Assembly: GCA_016808115.1 (NCBI GenBank)
Contig: JAEQBH010000891.1
Coordinates: 62,001 to 126,000, forward strand
DNA from: Tetrastigma voinierianum
Taxonomy: Eukaryota; Streptophyta; Magnoliopsida; Vitales; Vitaceae
Reading direction: 5' to 3'
Length of the DNA: 64,000 nt
This document shows positions 1-10,439 of the stretch, piece after piece. A program made the position numbers and the translations under genes. Below the pieces are notes generated by a model. It was given only the letters and a program-made list of their open reading frames with translations, did not search any database and was not told the DNA's origin. The number at the start of each line of letters is the position of its first letter. Position 1 is the first letter of the stretch.

Positions 1-1456
1 AAGTTATGACCTTTTGAAGTTGGAGGTCTCATATGAGTAGCCAACCCTACCCGACCAGCCTACCCGACCTGCCCTTTCCAGTCAGCTCCAATACCCACTG
101 CCCTCCACAGGCACATGGCTGGAATCTTGACTTAATGAACTTTTCATAGAGTCCAAGAATCGGATGAAGAAGTTATGACCTTCTGAAGTTGGAGGTCTCA
201 CATGAGAAACCAGCTCTACTCGGCCAGCCTACCCTACCTGCCCTTGCCGGTCAGCTCCAGTACCCACTGCCCTCCACAGACACATGGCTGGAATCTTGAC
301 TCAATGGGCTTTCCATAGAGTCCAAGAACACTCGAAATAGAGTTCGGACGAAGAAGTTATGACGCCCAGAGTTGGAGGTCGCATAGGGGTAGTCAAACCA
401 TGGGAGCTGACTGACATGGCCAGGGCGACGATGTGGCGACTTGGCTTAGCCGGCGGCTCAAACTTGTGAGCTGAGCGTCTAGCCAAGCTAACACGGCCGG
501 TCATTGTTCAGGTCAAGCAGTTCATAACTTGGTTTATAGAGGTCCGAATTGAGAAATTCAAAAGCCTAACATCAAGCTCACTGATGTGGCTACAATTTAC
601 CAAAGGGACTCACTGCCAAATTCCCTGTCTTTCTCACCCAAAAACCAGTCCTAAAGTCTAGCTAATGCTTATGATAAGGAAAATAGGGTAATTTCCCTTA
701 GTTCAACTTGCAACTAGACATTTCCTTGGGGCAAAACACCACCCCGTAACCCTTAAACAAAATAGAGGGTTCCAAACCATGTATCTATACTTTCTATACC
801 AAAACTATAGCATTCCATACCTCTCAAAGTTTGTTGAAACTCCCCAACTCCGGTCTCTATGCGAAGCCCTTGTCGTAAGGATGAACTCTTCCTCTTGCTC
901 AGCACAGTACGCCAATCAGTCATGGCTTTGAATGAGGGTGAGTCTCTCTCACAACTCTATCTTTCCTTATTTTCTTTCTTTCTCACAGCTTTCCTTCTAA
1001 CATATGGATCCTTACTTAATACAGTATTTCAAAGGAGGAAACTTCTCCCCTTTCTACATCTGCATGCCTTTTCCTTGATTTTCTTCCTTACTGTATTCTT
1101 CATTCCTTTTCGTCTCTTCTCCCAAGACAAAATGAGATATTTTGGCCTTTTGATCTATCCTCCTTTTTAAAGTTAAAGCCATGTTTATTACTCATTTCTT
1201 TCTTTCCCATTTGTTAGGTCCCTCATTTCTCTATTATTCTACACTTTAACTTATACATATTCCCTGCACGACATAGAACTTTGACTAAATTACTGTGCCA
1301 GGTCACAATTTGATAAATTATTAGTGCCATAACTTTTGTATAAGTGCAGGTTCTTGCTTATTTGGTTTATCTTTATTTTATTAGAAAAAATATATATTTT
1401 ACTTTTATTATACCACTAAGCATGTTATAAAATGTTATGACCTCTTTAGGTGTGCA
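1..1456 (-). mobile_element. Ty3/gypsy LTR 1 (3' LTR, truncated by window edge)
   Basis: This is long terminal repeat sequence of a minus-strand gypsy element. It matches the stretch 11596-13061 almost end to end by eye, including the shared words 'aaacaaaatagagggttcc' and 'ctccggtctctatgcgaag'. The right end at 1456 reads TGTGCA, equivalent to TGTTACA at 13061; on the minus strand this is a TG-type LTR start. It is followed by the pyrimidine run 'actctccccctcctt', a purine-rich tract on the minus strand, as expected next to a 3' LTR. The part equivalent to 10.4-11.6 kb lies outside the window. Short open frames in the CT-rich stretch (about 860-1170) are repeated in the other LTRs and are not genes. 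Confidence 0.75.
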
Positions 1457-1789
1457 ACTCTCCCCCTCCTTAAAATGAATTTAGATCCTCAAATCATCTT
1501 TGGTCGAAAAGAGTTCGGATGCGTGGTCTCTTAGTTGCCAGAAACCTATGTAGCTTCTTCCTTCACTATGGGTGTTGCAAGCTTGCTTTCACTACTTGAT
1601 TACTTGTTTGATTTCCTCATTTGTTTCACCTCTCGAGGCAGGAATGGTGATGGAGTAAAAAACTCATTCACTTGCAATCATTTGCTAATATGTTTTTAAT
1701 ATAATTGTTATTTGTTTTTATTAAATACTGAAAATTTTACCAAATTTATATTTTAGAACTTTAGAAGTAGCATTGGTAAATTATCTGAA

Positions 1790-3125
1790 GCTATATCGAT
1801 CAAGTAATTTGGAGTCGCGGCCCGACTCTTGAGAGTCACAGCAGTAATTGATAATATAAGCGATTTTGAAGTCACGGTAAGAACTCAAGTGCGACCAAAA
1901 AGTGATAATAAGCGACAAAAGTTGTTGCGGCGAGAGAAAATTTGCGAGACGAGAGCGAGCTTCAAGGGAAGATCATGTCCGCGACACCATTTGAGGAGTC
2001 ACGACCACGGAAGAAGACATTGTTAGTCTCCAGCGGATAATTGATGTAGCGACAGAAAACTGTGAATGGACTTGCAAGGTCTCTACCGGGAATTTGATGT
2101 TCTGCGAAAAAATGTAGGCGAGGACACCAATCAAGGTGTGACCAGACTTCATGTCGCGACATAAAAATGAGTTGAGCGGTTAAAACGTATTCTAGAATAA
2201 GTTTGGGCACGCGCAACAAAAATAAAGGTGATAAGAGGCCATTCGGTTCTCGACATACTTTAGGTCGTGACCATAAAAAGAAGTTGAATTGAGAAGAAAC
2301 TGTTGTGACTAAGAAATGAGGTTGCTACAGGATGGGAAGGAATGATGTCGCGACATACTTTTAATATTGCGACATAATAAGATTTGTGAGGGAAAAACTT
2401 GATTGGGTCGCGGCACAATTCCCACATCGCGACAAGATAATGAACGGACAACAATTTAAGTCTTAACGCCCAGAAAAAGAGGTGTGACCAAAGGTAGTGG
2501 TTGACAACGAAATGGTGTCACGGCATGCTTTGAGGTCAGCGATCTGATGCGTGAAAGCAAGACAACCCAATCGCTGACATGGGCCCCGGGAGTCCTGACC
2601 ATAATTTATTAAAGACGCGGCGTTGCCATGATAAAGATCCAACATAGGCACGGGAAACATAATTGATGTGAGACATGAAATTAAAGTCCCGCGACATATA
2701 TTTAAACAAAGGGAAGAGCGGTTAGGTCACGACGCGAAATTGTGGTCGTGACGTCGCTACTAAACGAAAGTTGTGTGACGAGGAGTCGTTCTTGTGAGAA
2801 CTAACATGGTCATGCGCAACAATCCCAAGTCGCGTTTATAGGTGTTGATGATTTTTCGGGAAGGTGCTAAGTAAATGAAACAGCAGATTTCTAAGTTTAA
2901 ACACACATGAATGGATAAAGAGTCAATGATGTCGTGACAAAGATTCGTATTACGACCACTAATCAGCGGTATCGAAACGGTCGCCTTGAGAAAACATCAG
3001 GTCGCGACTCAACAATTGTAAGAACAAACTGGAAAGAAGGTTGCGACTAGTTTCCCGAGGTCAAGATAGACTTGACAAATCCAGAGCACAAATGATGTCG
3101 CAACAAACATGAGTCCACGACCTAA
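1790..3125. repeat. GTCGCGAC palindromic short-repeat block 1
   Basis: About 1.3 kb is densely seeded with variants of the perfect palindrome TGTCGCGACA in both orientations, for example 'gatgtcgcgacatac' near 2345, 'aggtcgcgactc' near 3000 and 'aggtcgtgacca' near 2265. Many copies show CG-to-TG or CG-to-CA changes, as expected from methylated-CpG decay. Spacing is irregular, roughly 30-70 bp. The block is more GC-rich than its surroundings and no coding signal was recognised. A related block lies at 29.36-30.18 kb. Dense short direct and inverted motifs occur in subterminal regions of some CACTA transposons, but I see no CACTA terminus here, so that assignment is speculative. Confidence 0.6.
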
Positions 3126-4400
3126 AGCGATTCATTTGGGCCATTAATTTTAGGAAAATCCACACGGAACCTTGGAATCGGATTTGATTTCAAGAAGTTA
3201 TAAGCCGAGCTTAAGCGCAAAGAAGTATCTTCCATTTTTTGAAGCCCATTGTGGGAGGCGGGGAAGACTCCACTTGTATATTTTGAATAGACTTTCTTTT
3301 TCTTTTGGATCACGAACGATGTCTGTTTTAGAATATTTGGAAGTTGGATTTAATTTTTTCATTTCTTGCACGATAGCGACTTTAGAATGATGAAGTGCAA
3401 GCAATTTACGGAATTCTTTTCTTCCAGTTCATTCTGATTCAGTGGATGTTCTTGATCCAAATACGCCATTGTCGATTAGCCAATTACGTAGTTGAGAAGT
3501 GAAACTTCCATTGGAATGGATCTGGCATTTATTCTGATCTTTGCGCAGAATTAGGAATTTCTGAGGTGGGATTTTTAATTTATTTGATTGATGATGTTGT
3601 TAGGGGGTGAGTTGTTCCCGATAGTAGTGAATACCATCTCGAGAAAGGTTGTTTTCACCTTTCGATTTCGGGAAGCCCTTTGATGTTTGCAGAGATGGAG
3701 ATTCTGTGAGCTTGAAACATTCAGCTTGTGGGTATGTTGAATATCACATTGTTGAACTAAGGAGCTCTGAGAGTTCATTTCGATAAATTTCCAATTCACT
3801 CATAGTTGAAGTTGAAGGGAATTATTTATCAATTTAAATAATCAGAGATTCACCTTAATCTGTTGGATAGATCTTGATCCTATGTTAGCTGAGATTTAAT
3901 CATGGAAAAAAGGAAAATCTATCAGATCTAAAGGATAAGTCATCAACCATTTTGTAGAAGTTTTGTGATGACCCGGACTTGGGATGCGAAATCTATAATC
4001 TTAAAGTAATGTGTGAAGTATTGAAAAAGAAAAATGGATCTTGTAAGGTGTGAATACAAATGCTTGATTCGTCCTTTGCTTTGAAGAAGAGGGACCTCTA
4101 ATTAGTAAGATGATGGAAGAATCGGCTGCATTATTAGGCGTCTTTGTGAATCCAAATTCAAAATTAGGATAGAAAGAATCAATGGATTATAATGCGAGAA
4201 ATTGGCGTTCCTAAACCGATTTCATCTCGATGTCCATTTCTAGCGAAGAGTGATTCAGTCCAATTATTTTTATTGGTTTAATTCAAATTTTATTTTAATT
4301 AGATGAATGTAATATAGGATTATCTTGTCTTGTAAACCTTAGTTTTCAAATCATTAAAAAGGAGGATTTCAAAATGGTATTGGATAAGGTAGTTAGAATG
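3126..4400. other. Unassigned sequence between repeat block and integrase remnant
   Basis: About 1.3 kb with no recognised coding domain on either strand. All open frames are short and none has a recognisable motif. It lies inside the gypsy internal region, downstream of integrase in the element's sense, so it may be 3' untranslated retrotransposon sequence or the body of the element that carries the palindrome block. The words 'gtgatgacccggacttgg' near 3967 look LTR-start-like but have no partner that I could find. Confidence 0.3.
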
Positions 4401-4599
4401 GTTGATTTCAACATTCTTATCGATACCCTTAGGGGGCCAAATATCTGGATACATCAATTTTACCTATGAGCTTGCTGGAGTTGCGTGTCATAAGACTAGG
4501 CTTGGTACTCAAATTCGGAACATAAAATTGATTTTATTGTTTTCAAACAACTCTATTCTTTGACATAGATGCAGGAAAATTGTAAGGCTCCTGTATAAG

Positions 4600-5730
4600 T
4601 GTTAAATTGAGTGGTTTAGTCTATATTTTCACAGACAAACAAATGGTCTTTGGCTCCTCATCATATGACAAATCCTCCTGTACTTGTATTTCTTGCACTG
4701 GTAGTATGTGTGACTCATCAAAGCGGTATCTCCGAAGCATCAACACATGAAACACATTGTGTAATTTGGCGACTCCCGGAGGGATTGCCAATCGATAAGC
4801 CGTAGGGCCAGCTAGTTCTAAAATCTCGCATATACATGAGCCTTGGACTCGACTTGCGCTACGATCAAAGCGTGAATTTTCCTCACGGTGATACCTTTAA
4901 GAATACCTTGTCTCACTTCATATTCAATATCTCTCCTCTTTAGGTTGGCATATGACTTTTGCGATCAGCATAGCCTTTAACCTTTCAGAATAACCTCCTT
5001 TCTCTTCCATCTTTCGCATGTCTGGGCTAATCACTTTATGCTCATTTAACCATCGACTACGAGGTTCATTTACAGCCATATAAAGCCTGGTATGGTGCCA
5101 CCAATACTTTGCGAGCTTGTTGTTATAGGCCAAATTCCGCGTTAGATATACCTATCCCAACTTAGGTGAATTCCATTACACATCACGAAGCATATCTTCG
5201 AGCACTTGAATCCAACCTCTCGGTGTCCATCTGTTTGCGGATGGAATCTTTATCTTGAAATTGACCCTAGTACTACAGAGGCACATTGTAGTTCCTTCCA
5301 TAATCTCGAGTGTCATTGGATCTCTATACTGAACAGCTAGACGGCACGCCATTACAATCGCCCTTTGATCTCATCCACATATCTTCGGCTAGTGATCCGC
5401 CAGAATAGTCCAATCTTGTGGTATAAAATGGTGAGCTTTATGAATATTAACAATCCATACAGACGAGTCATGTTTGCATTATGTGAGGAAAAGCAGACAC
5501 AAAATCCATGGTAATGTTATCCCACACTTCGATGAGGGAATTGGAGGGGATTGCTAAACTGTTGGCACTTGGTGTTCGGCACGACTTGCGACACTTCAAA
5601 GCTTGCCAGACACATACTCGATCCACATCTCTTTTCATTCCTTTCAACCAATAAAGCTTGTTTCAAGTTGCGGTACATCTTATTACTTCATGATGCATAG
5701 TAATCTGAGTATTAACAGGCTTGAGTAACC
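4600..5730 (-). pseudogene. gypsy integrase remnant
   Basis: Read on the minus strand, this segment holds broken pieces of a gypsy integrase. WDNITMDFVSAFP lies near 5525-5490. FHPQTDG, the conserved late-core motif, lies near 5250-5228. SYANLKRRDIEYEV lies near 4950-4910, and HNVFHVLMLRRYR near 4760-4720, the segment just before the end of pol. Stops and frame changes separate these motifs, so no protein can be made. The protein would normally join reverse-transcribed element DNA to the host chromosome. Its position 3' of RT and RNase H fits Ty3/gypsy gene order. Confidence 0.7.
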
Positions 5731-6049
5731 CAACTTTTGCTTTAGCTCTTTTCATCGGCACACATAATCTATGCGGAAACGTACAAACTCCAACTTCTTT
5801 CTCTAAAACTGGTGTATCTGTGTATTTTTGTGGCTCTTCATCATTTTTACTGCATCTGTCATTTTGCTTTAAAAGCAGGTTCTTCTAATTAATAACACTA
5901 GGCTCCATCACTGCTAGTCTCGATCCATCTTTATTATTGACGTTGCTGGCATCTTTCGACGAAGCATTTATTACCGTTGGCAACTTTCGAGCCTTTAGGG
6001 TGGTGATCATGATCTGATCGCTGATATGATTAACTCCTAACCACCTCAG

Positions 6050-7110
6050 TTGTCTCAAATTTAACTCTTAGGTTATGAGTATAGAACTCTTATGATCGAT
6101 TAATAAATTTTACACACTTTCCTAGTAAGTAGTGTGCGCCATATTCTCAATAACTCATATCGCCGCAACTCTAGGTCATGAGTGGGATAATTCTGTTCAA
6201 GTGGCTTCAACTGTCTAGACACATAAGCCACCACTTCCCCATCTTGCGTGCTGCATCATAACCAGTGCTAAAACATCACTTGCTATACAAAATTCTCTTT
6301 TCTGTGGAGTTTAGCGTCCCGTATTGGTTAGCTTCAACGGCCCCATCCTTTCAACTATTCAAACTATTCTAACATTTTTATCCCTCCAAACTTTATTCCT
6401 TTCTGTTAACAGTAGTGGAGAAGCCATGACGAAAAGCCTCTCTAAATCTTCTAATAGCCTACTAGGCAAAACTTCTCACCTCGGTTACATTTAAATTGGT
6501 TTCCAATTCACAACCGGCCTCGATCTTTGTAGGGTCAGTGTTATACCCTCTTGACATATCGTAACTCAGAGAGCTTCTTCAATCACATTTGTCGAGTTTA
6601 GCATATAACCTTCTTTCCTCTTAACGCCTCCCAAGACTATTCTCATATGCTTTTCATGTTCCCGTGCATCCTGTATCACACTAGGATGTCATCGATAAAA
6701 ACTACAACAAATCGATCCACATGTGGCCTAATAATTCTATTCATTAAATCCATGAATGTCAAGCAAGGCATTAGTCAACCCAAATGGCATTACCAAAACT
6801 CATAATGGCCATATCGGGTTCTAAATGTGGTCTTCGGCACATCTACTTCCTTTACTCTCAACTGATAATATCCAAATCGCAGGTCGATCTTCGAAAAGAC
6901 ACTCGCTCCTTTCAACTGATAAAAAAGATCTTCAATTCTCGACAATGGGTACTCGTTAATCGGCTACCTTATTGATTCGCTGATAATCGATGCACATCCG
7001 CAGAGTGTCATCTTTCTTTTTCTCACAAATAAAACATGCACCCTAGGAGACACACCGGGTCGGATAAACTTTATCCAAAAGCTCGTAATTGACTTTTTAA
7101 CTTTTCACCA
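6050..7110 (-). pseudogene. gypsy reverse transcriptase / RNase H remnant
   Basis: The minus-strand translation in shifting frames shows the RT palm sequence FYQLKGASVFSKIDLRFGYY near 6930-6870, a PKTTFRTRYGHYEF and MPFGLTNAL segment near 6840-6765, and the catalytic box FIDDILV at about 6702-6680, followed by HEKHMR-like sequence disrupted by frame changes. RNase H follows near 6240-6130 with VVAYVSRQLKPLEQNYPTHD. These are classic Ty3/gypsy RT-RH signatures. The two aspartates of the active-site box are retained, but stops on both sides make the gene non-functional. Confidence 0.75.
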
Positions 7111-7555
7111 AGTAGAGCCATCCTGCATTTGCCCTGCATATAGGATCGCTCCTGGTACAATTTCTATGGCTAAGTCCAACTCCTCTCGAAAGTGGAATAA
7201 TTGTAACTCTTCGTGGAATACATTTGGGAATTCCTCAATGGAATCTTTCTACATCAACTCTGACCTCTTGGACCAAGTATCAAAGCCAAGAATGTCTCAC
7301 ATCCTTTCCTCACAAATCTCCTAGTCAGACAATGAGATCACATCGACATTACACTTGAGCCAATGCCTTGTACCATCACTTCAGTTTGGTCAAAACATCT
7401 CAACACTACTGTCTTTTTACCACAATCAACGATAGCTCGGTGTTTAGACAACCAATCCATTCCCATAATCAAGTTAAACTCTCTAAATTGTAAGGTTATC
7501 AAATCAACGAGAAACTCTCGTCAATACAATGGCAATTGCGATATCGCTATTCACA

Positions 7556-7798
7556 CTAACACCGTGTCTCCAATCCAAGCACTACATGCATGTCATATGC
7601 TAATTCCCTCCATCGCCGGTACTTTTTCAATACATGCTCCATGCACACATATGAATGAGTAGATCCAAGATCAATCAATGCATGCATTTCAATATCAAAA
7701 AGAGAAAATATACCAGCTATAACCTCAAGAGCATCCTGATCCTCACAAGCTCTCATAGCATATGCTCGTGCTGGTGCTGTAGGCATAGGAAGATCCAT
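7556..7798 (-). pseudogene. gypsy aspartic protease remnant
   Basis: An 80-codon minus-strand stretch contains ALIDLGSTHSYV at about residues 40-51, the flap-side active site of a retroviral-type aspartic protease. The usual D-S-G-S is here D-L-G-S; the catalytic Asp is kept. Immediately upstream are ARAYAMRACEDQDA residues resembling the gag-protease linker of gypsy polyproteins. It sits between the gag remnant and the RT remnant, as expected. An inserted block at 7868-9161 separates it from gag. Confidence 0.65.
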
Positions 7799-7867
7799 TG
7801 TCTTTGAAACGATTGCTTCGTTCTTATTCGTATGCTGAATTTTATTCCCAAGCGTAGGAATTAAGGT

Positions 7868-9161
7868 TGTCTAGCATTATGCATCGTGGGAGTCCATGTC
7901 CCACAGGGAGCGGTCTAAATTTGACGATCCTGTGAGCTATTCTCCAAAAGGTGTGTAATTGAAAAGGAAATTATGGGGTTGTGTTTGGTTGATTTAAGGA
8001 TTGATTAAATTGACTATTTTAAAATAGAAGGATGATTGCTGGGATTCTTAGGTTTCCACTCACTAATGATCACGTACTTCCCACCTCTTAATTTACAAGC
8101 CTCATCTAGAGCCAATGATGAATGGTCTGATGGAAGATTTTTTAAATGCTCTTTGGAATGAAGAATGATCGAAAGATGTTAGACACTCGTTCTACCACTG
8201 CATTCTTAGCTTGCATTAGACTAAGCACAACGTGTACCGAGGATCTCTCGCTCACATTGTCAAGAGGATGCCCAACTAAGGTTTTTTGAGACAACTTTCT
8301 ACAAGTGAATAACATCACACAATCCATCAAGCATAAAAGAGGAATCGAGGGAATATACCTTGATCAAAGTGAGTTTCCACCGTAGAACCCCAAAGATAGA
8401 AGCTTAGAACTCCATGGAAATTATAAGGTAAATCATAATCAAGAGAATTTAAACATAAAAGGAACTTTGAGAAAATCATAATTCAATTGCAAAACCTAAG
8501 GATGAAAAAATACAGAATACTGAGAATGAAAACGAAATATGAGTTCCTAATGAAAGATTACATGTGCTTGAAATCAGAAAGCTCCAGAAAAATAAAGTCT
8601 TCAACCCTAATCAATAAATCTTCGCCAAAACTATGGAAAAGAACACTTCTCCTATGAAAACCTAACCCTAAGAATCAAAAGTTGCCTTCTCCTTGTATCC
8701 TCTAGCTTTTATACCCCTCTCCAATGTGATCCCGCATTAAAAGTTGATTGACAAGCGTGCCCTTGCGTTAGGATCGAATTCCTCGTCACTCCCGTTAGCC
8801 GTGTAGTCCTAAGACAAGCTAGTGGTGTACCCATAGTTGCTTCCTTGCCACTTTTTCGCATAGGTGTACTCCCAGACATCAAGGTGTATCTATGACATGT
8901 TGCTCTCTCGCACTTTTTCGCATAAAAATTAAAGACATGTTGAAGGTGTACCGTACATGTCAAAGCACTGGTGCTTTTCCAAAGATTGTTTCACTTCTCG
9001 AACTTCACCAATCCATACATCATCCTCAATGATCCATATTTGTTTTCCTGGACATAACTCGTACAATTATGCATTAGACCAAAAACCCGCAGACAAGTCC
9101 GTAAAACATGAAAGCAATTAAAGTACCTATTCTCATGCAAATGTGAGCAAAGTGTGACTTG
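7868..9161. mobile_element. Candidate insertion between gag and protease remnants, flanked by AAGGT
   Basis: Sequence unlike gypsy coding material interrupts the element between protease and gag. The word AAGGT occurs at 7863-7867 and again at 9162-9166, which would fit a 5-bp target-site duplication. The insert would begin TGTCTAGC, a normal LTR-like TG start, but would end ACTTG rather than CA, so an intact LTR terminus is missing at the right. The interior (about 8330-9000) has no recognised coding domain. It could be a solo LTR or a non-coding LTR element. A five-base match could also be chance. Confidence 0.35.
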
Positions 9162-9739
9162 AAGGTGCTAAGTTCTCACAGAATTATCACCAATCATTCA
9201 ACAATGATGCCCTCGTCCTACGCCGAGATGGGCCACTACGACCCCCTACTCCGATCGCAGTTCCAGTGCTTATGGTCACGTGGACCCTTCCCACCACTCG
9301 TTGACTCTATTATCCCCGACTCTCGAGGACACTCAGGCTATCAAATGCTCAAGGCTTCCACACCTAAACACCCTCACACAACCTCGCAAACACCCGAATG
9401 TCGCCTACGGCAATGAGTGCACTCCAGATTTCTCCCCGTCCAACCAAGCACCCCACTGAACTAGATACTATACCCCTCGTCTTCACCCTCGTAGTCGAAC
9501 CCCGTACTAACTCTGCTTTAAACATCTTAAAATTCTTACCGTAAGAGGAGGAGGCTCCTTTTCAAGGGCCTTCTTTGAGACTTTCACACTGTTTCTGGGC
9601 CTCTCCACTCATCAAGTGTACTGGACCAACCGATAAAGTTCACCTATCGAGAGAAGTCACAAAAGTAAGTACATCTCGATGGAATCATGTAGTCCATCTT
9701 CAAATCATTTACACTGAATGCTTCTGAGGACCGCTTCTC

Positions 9740-10175
9740 GTGCATATTTGCCGAGACGGGCCGAACTATTTCATACTACCACGTATAAGTTCCTTTACTA
9801 TATTCAGAATTGTTTCCACTGACTCCCTATACATGTATGTGACATACTTTGCCTTAAACTTCCCTTGACAAAGAATTCTATGTCGCTGGATTTGGAATCT
9901 CGGATTCGGAAAGCACCGCTTTCCAACAATCATATGCCTCACCCCTCGCAATAGTGAGACTGCATACGATACTCTCTCGATCTGGGAGGGTCTTAACCTC
10001 TTCCAATACCCTTTCTAGCTTTTCTAACCAGAATTCGACTCGACTCTTCCATGCTCGACCATCGTTCCTCCGCTCCATGTCTTCTTACTGTCTACTGGAG
10101 CTTTGTGGAGCTGGCCAATCTATCCAATACCCGAGCCATGTCCCGTGGATATTTCGCATACTTCATGGCCATTAG
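9740..10175 (-). pseudogene. gypsy gag remnant
   Basis: Minus-strand fragments in two frames give a recognisable retrotransposon gag core: WLEKLERVLEEVKTL near 10030-9990, ARGEAYDCWKAVL near 9950-9910, then KFKAKYVTYMYRES near 9860-9815. This is the capsid-like helical region common to plant Ty3/gypsy gag, with the usual 'RGEAYDWW' box changed to RGEAYDCW. The frame is broken near 9900. Upstream (10.08-10.20 kb) shows weak gag-like sequence, and no clear start codon context was chosen because the frame is not intact. Confidence 0.65.
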
Positions 10176-10439
10176 GTACACATTTATGAAGGCTCGTAGT
10201 TTATAACTCTTGCTCCTCGGGTTAACACTCTCGCCACTTCTTCAGACGATCCATCCATACAAAACACAAGGACATCCAATATCGTGCCAATACATTACTA
10301 AACACATGTTTTTCATCATATACTCTATTCCAGTCGCTTCTAAATCCCAGTTTTTCCAAAAACGCCTAAACCCTGGTTTGTTTAATGTTTCATATATATA
10401 TATTTTTATAAACTTATAAACTTTAAGCTTGTTCATTCA

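Noticed and set aside
859..1170. 103-codon open frame at the left end
   Set aside because: It lies in CT-rich LTR sequence and the equivalent place in LTR 2 has shifted, different frames; no protein motif.
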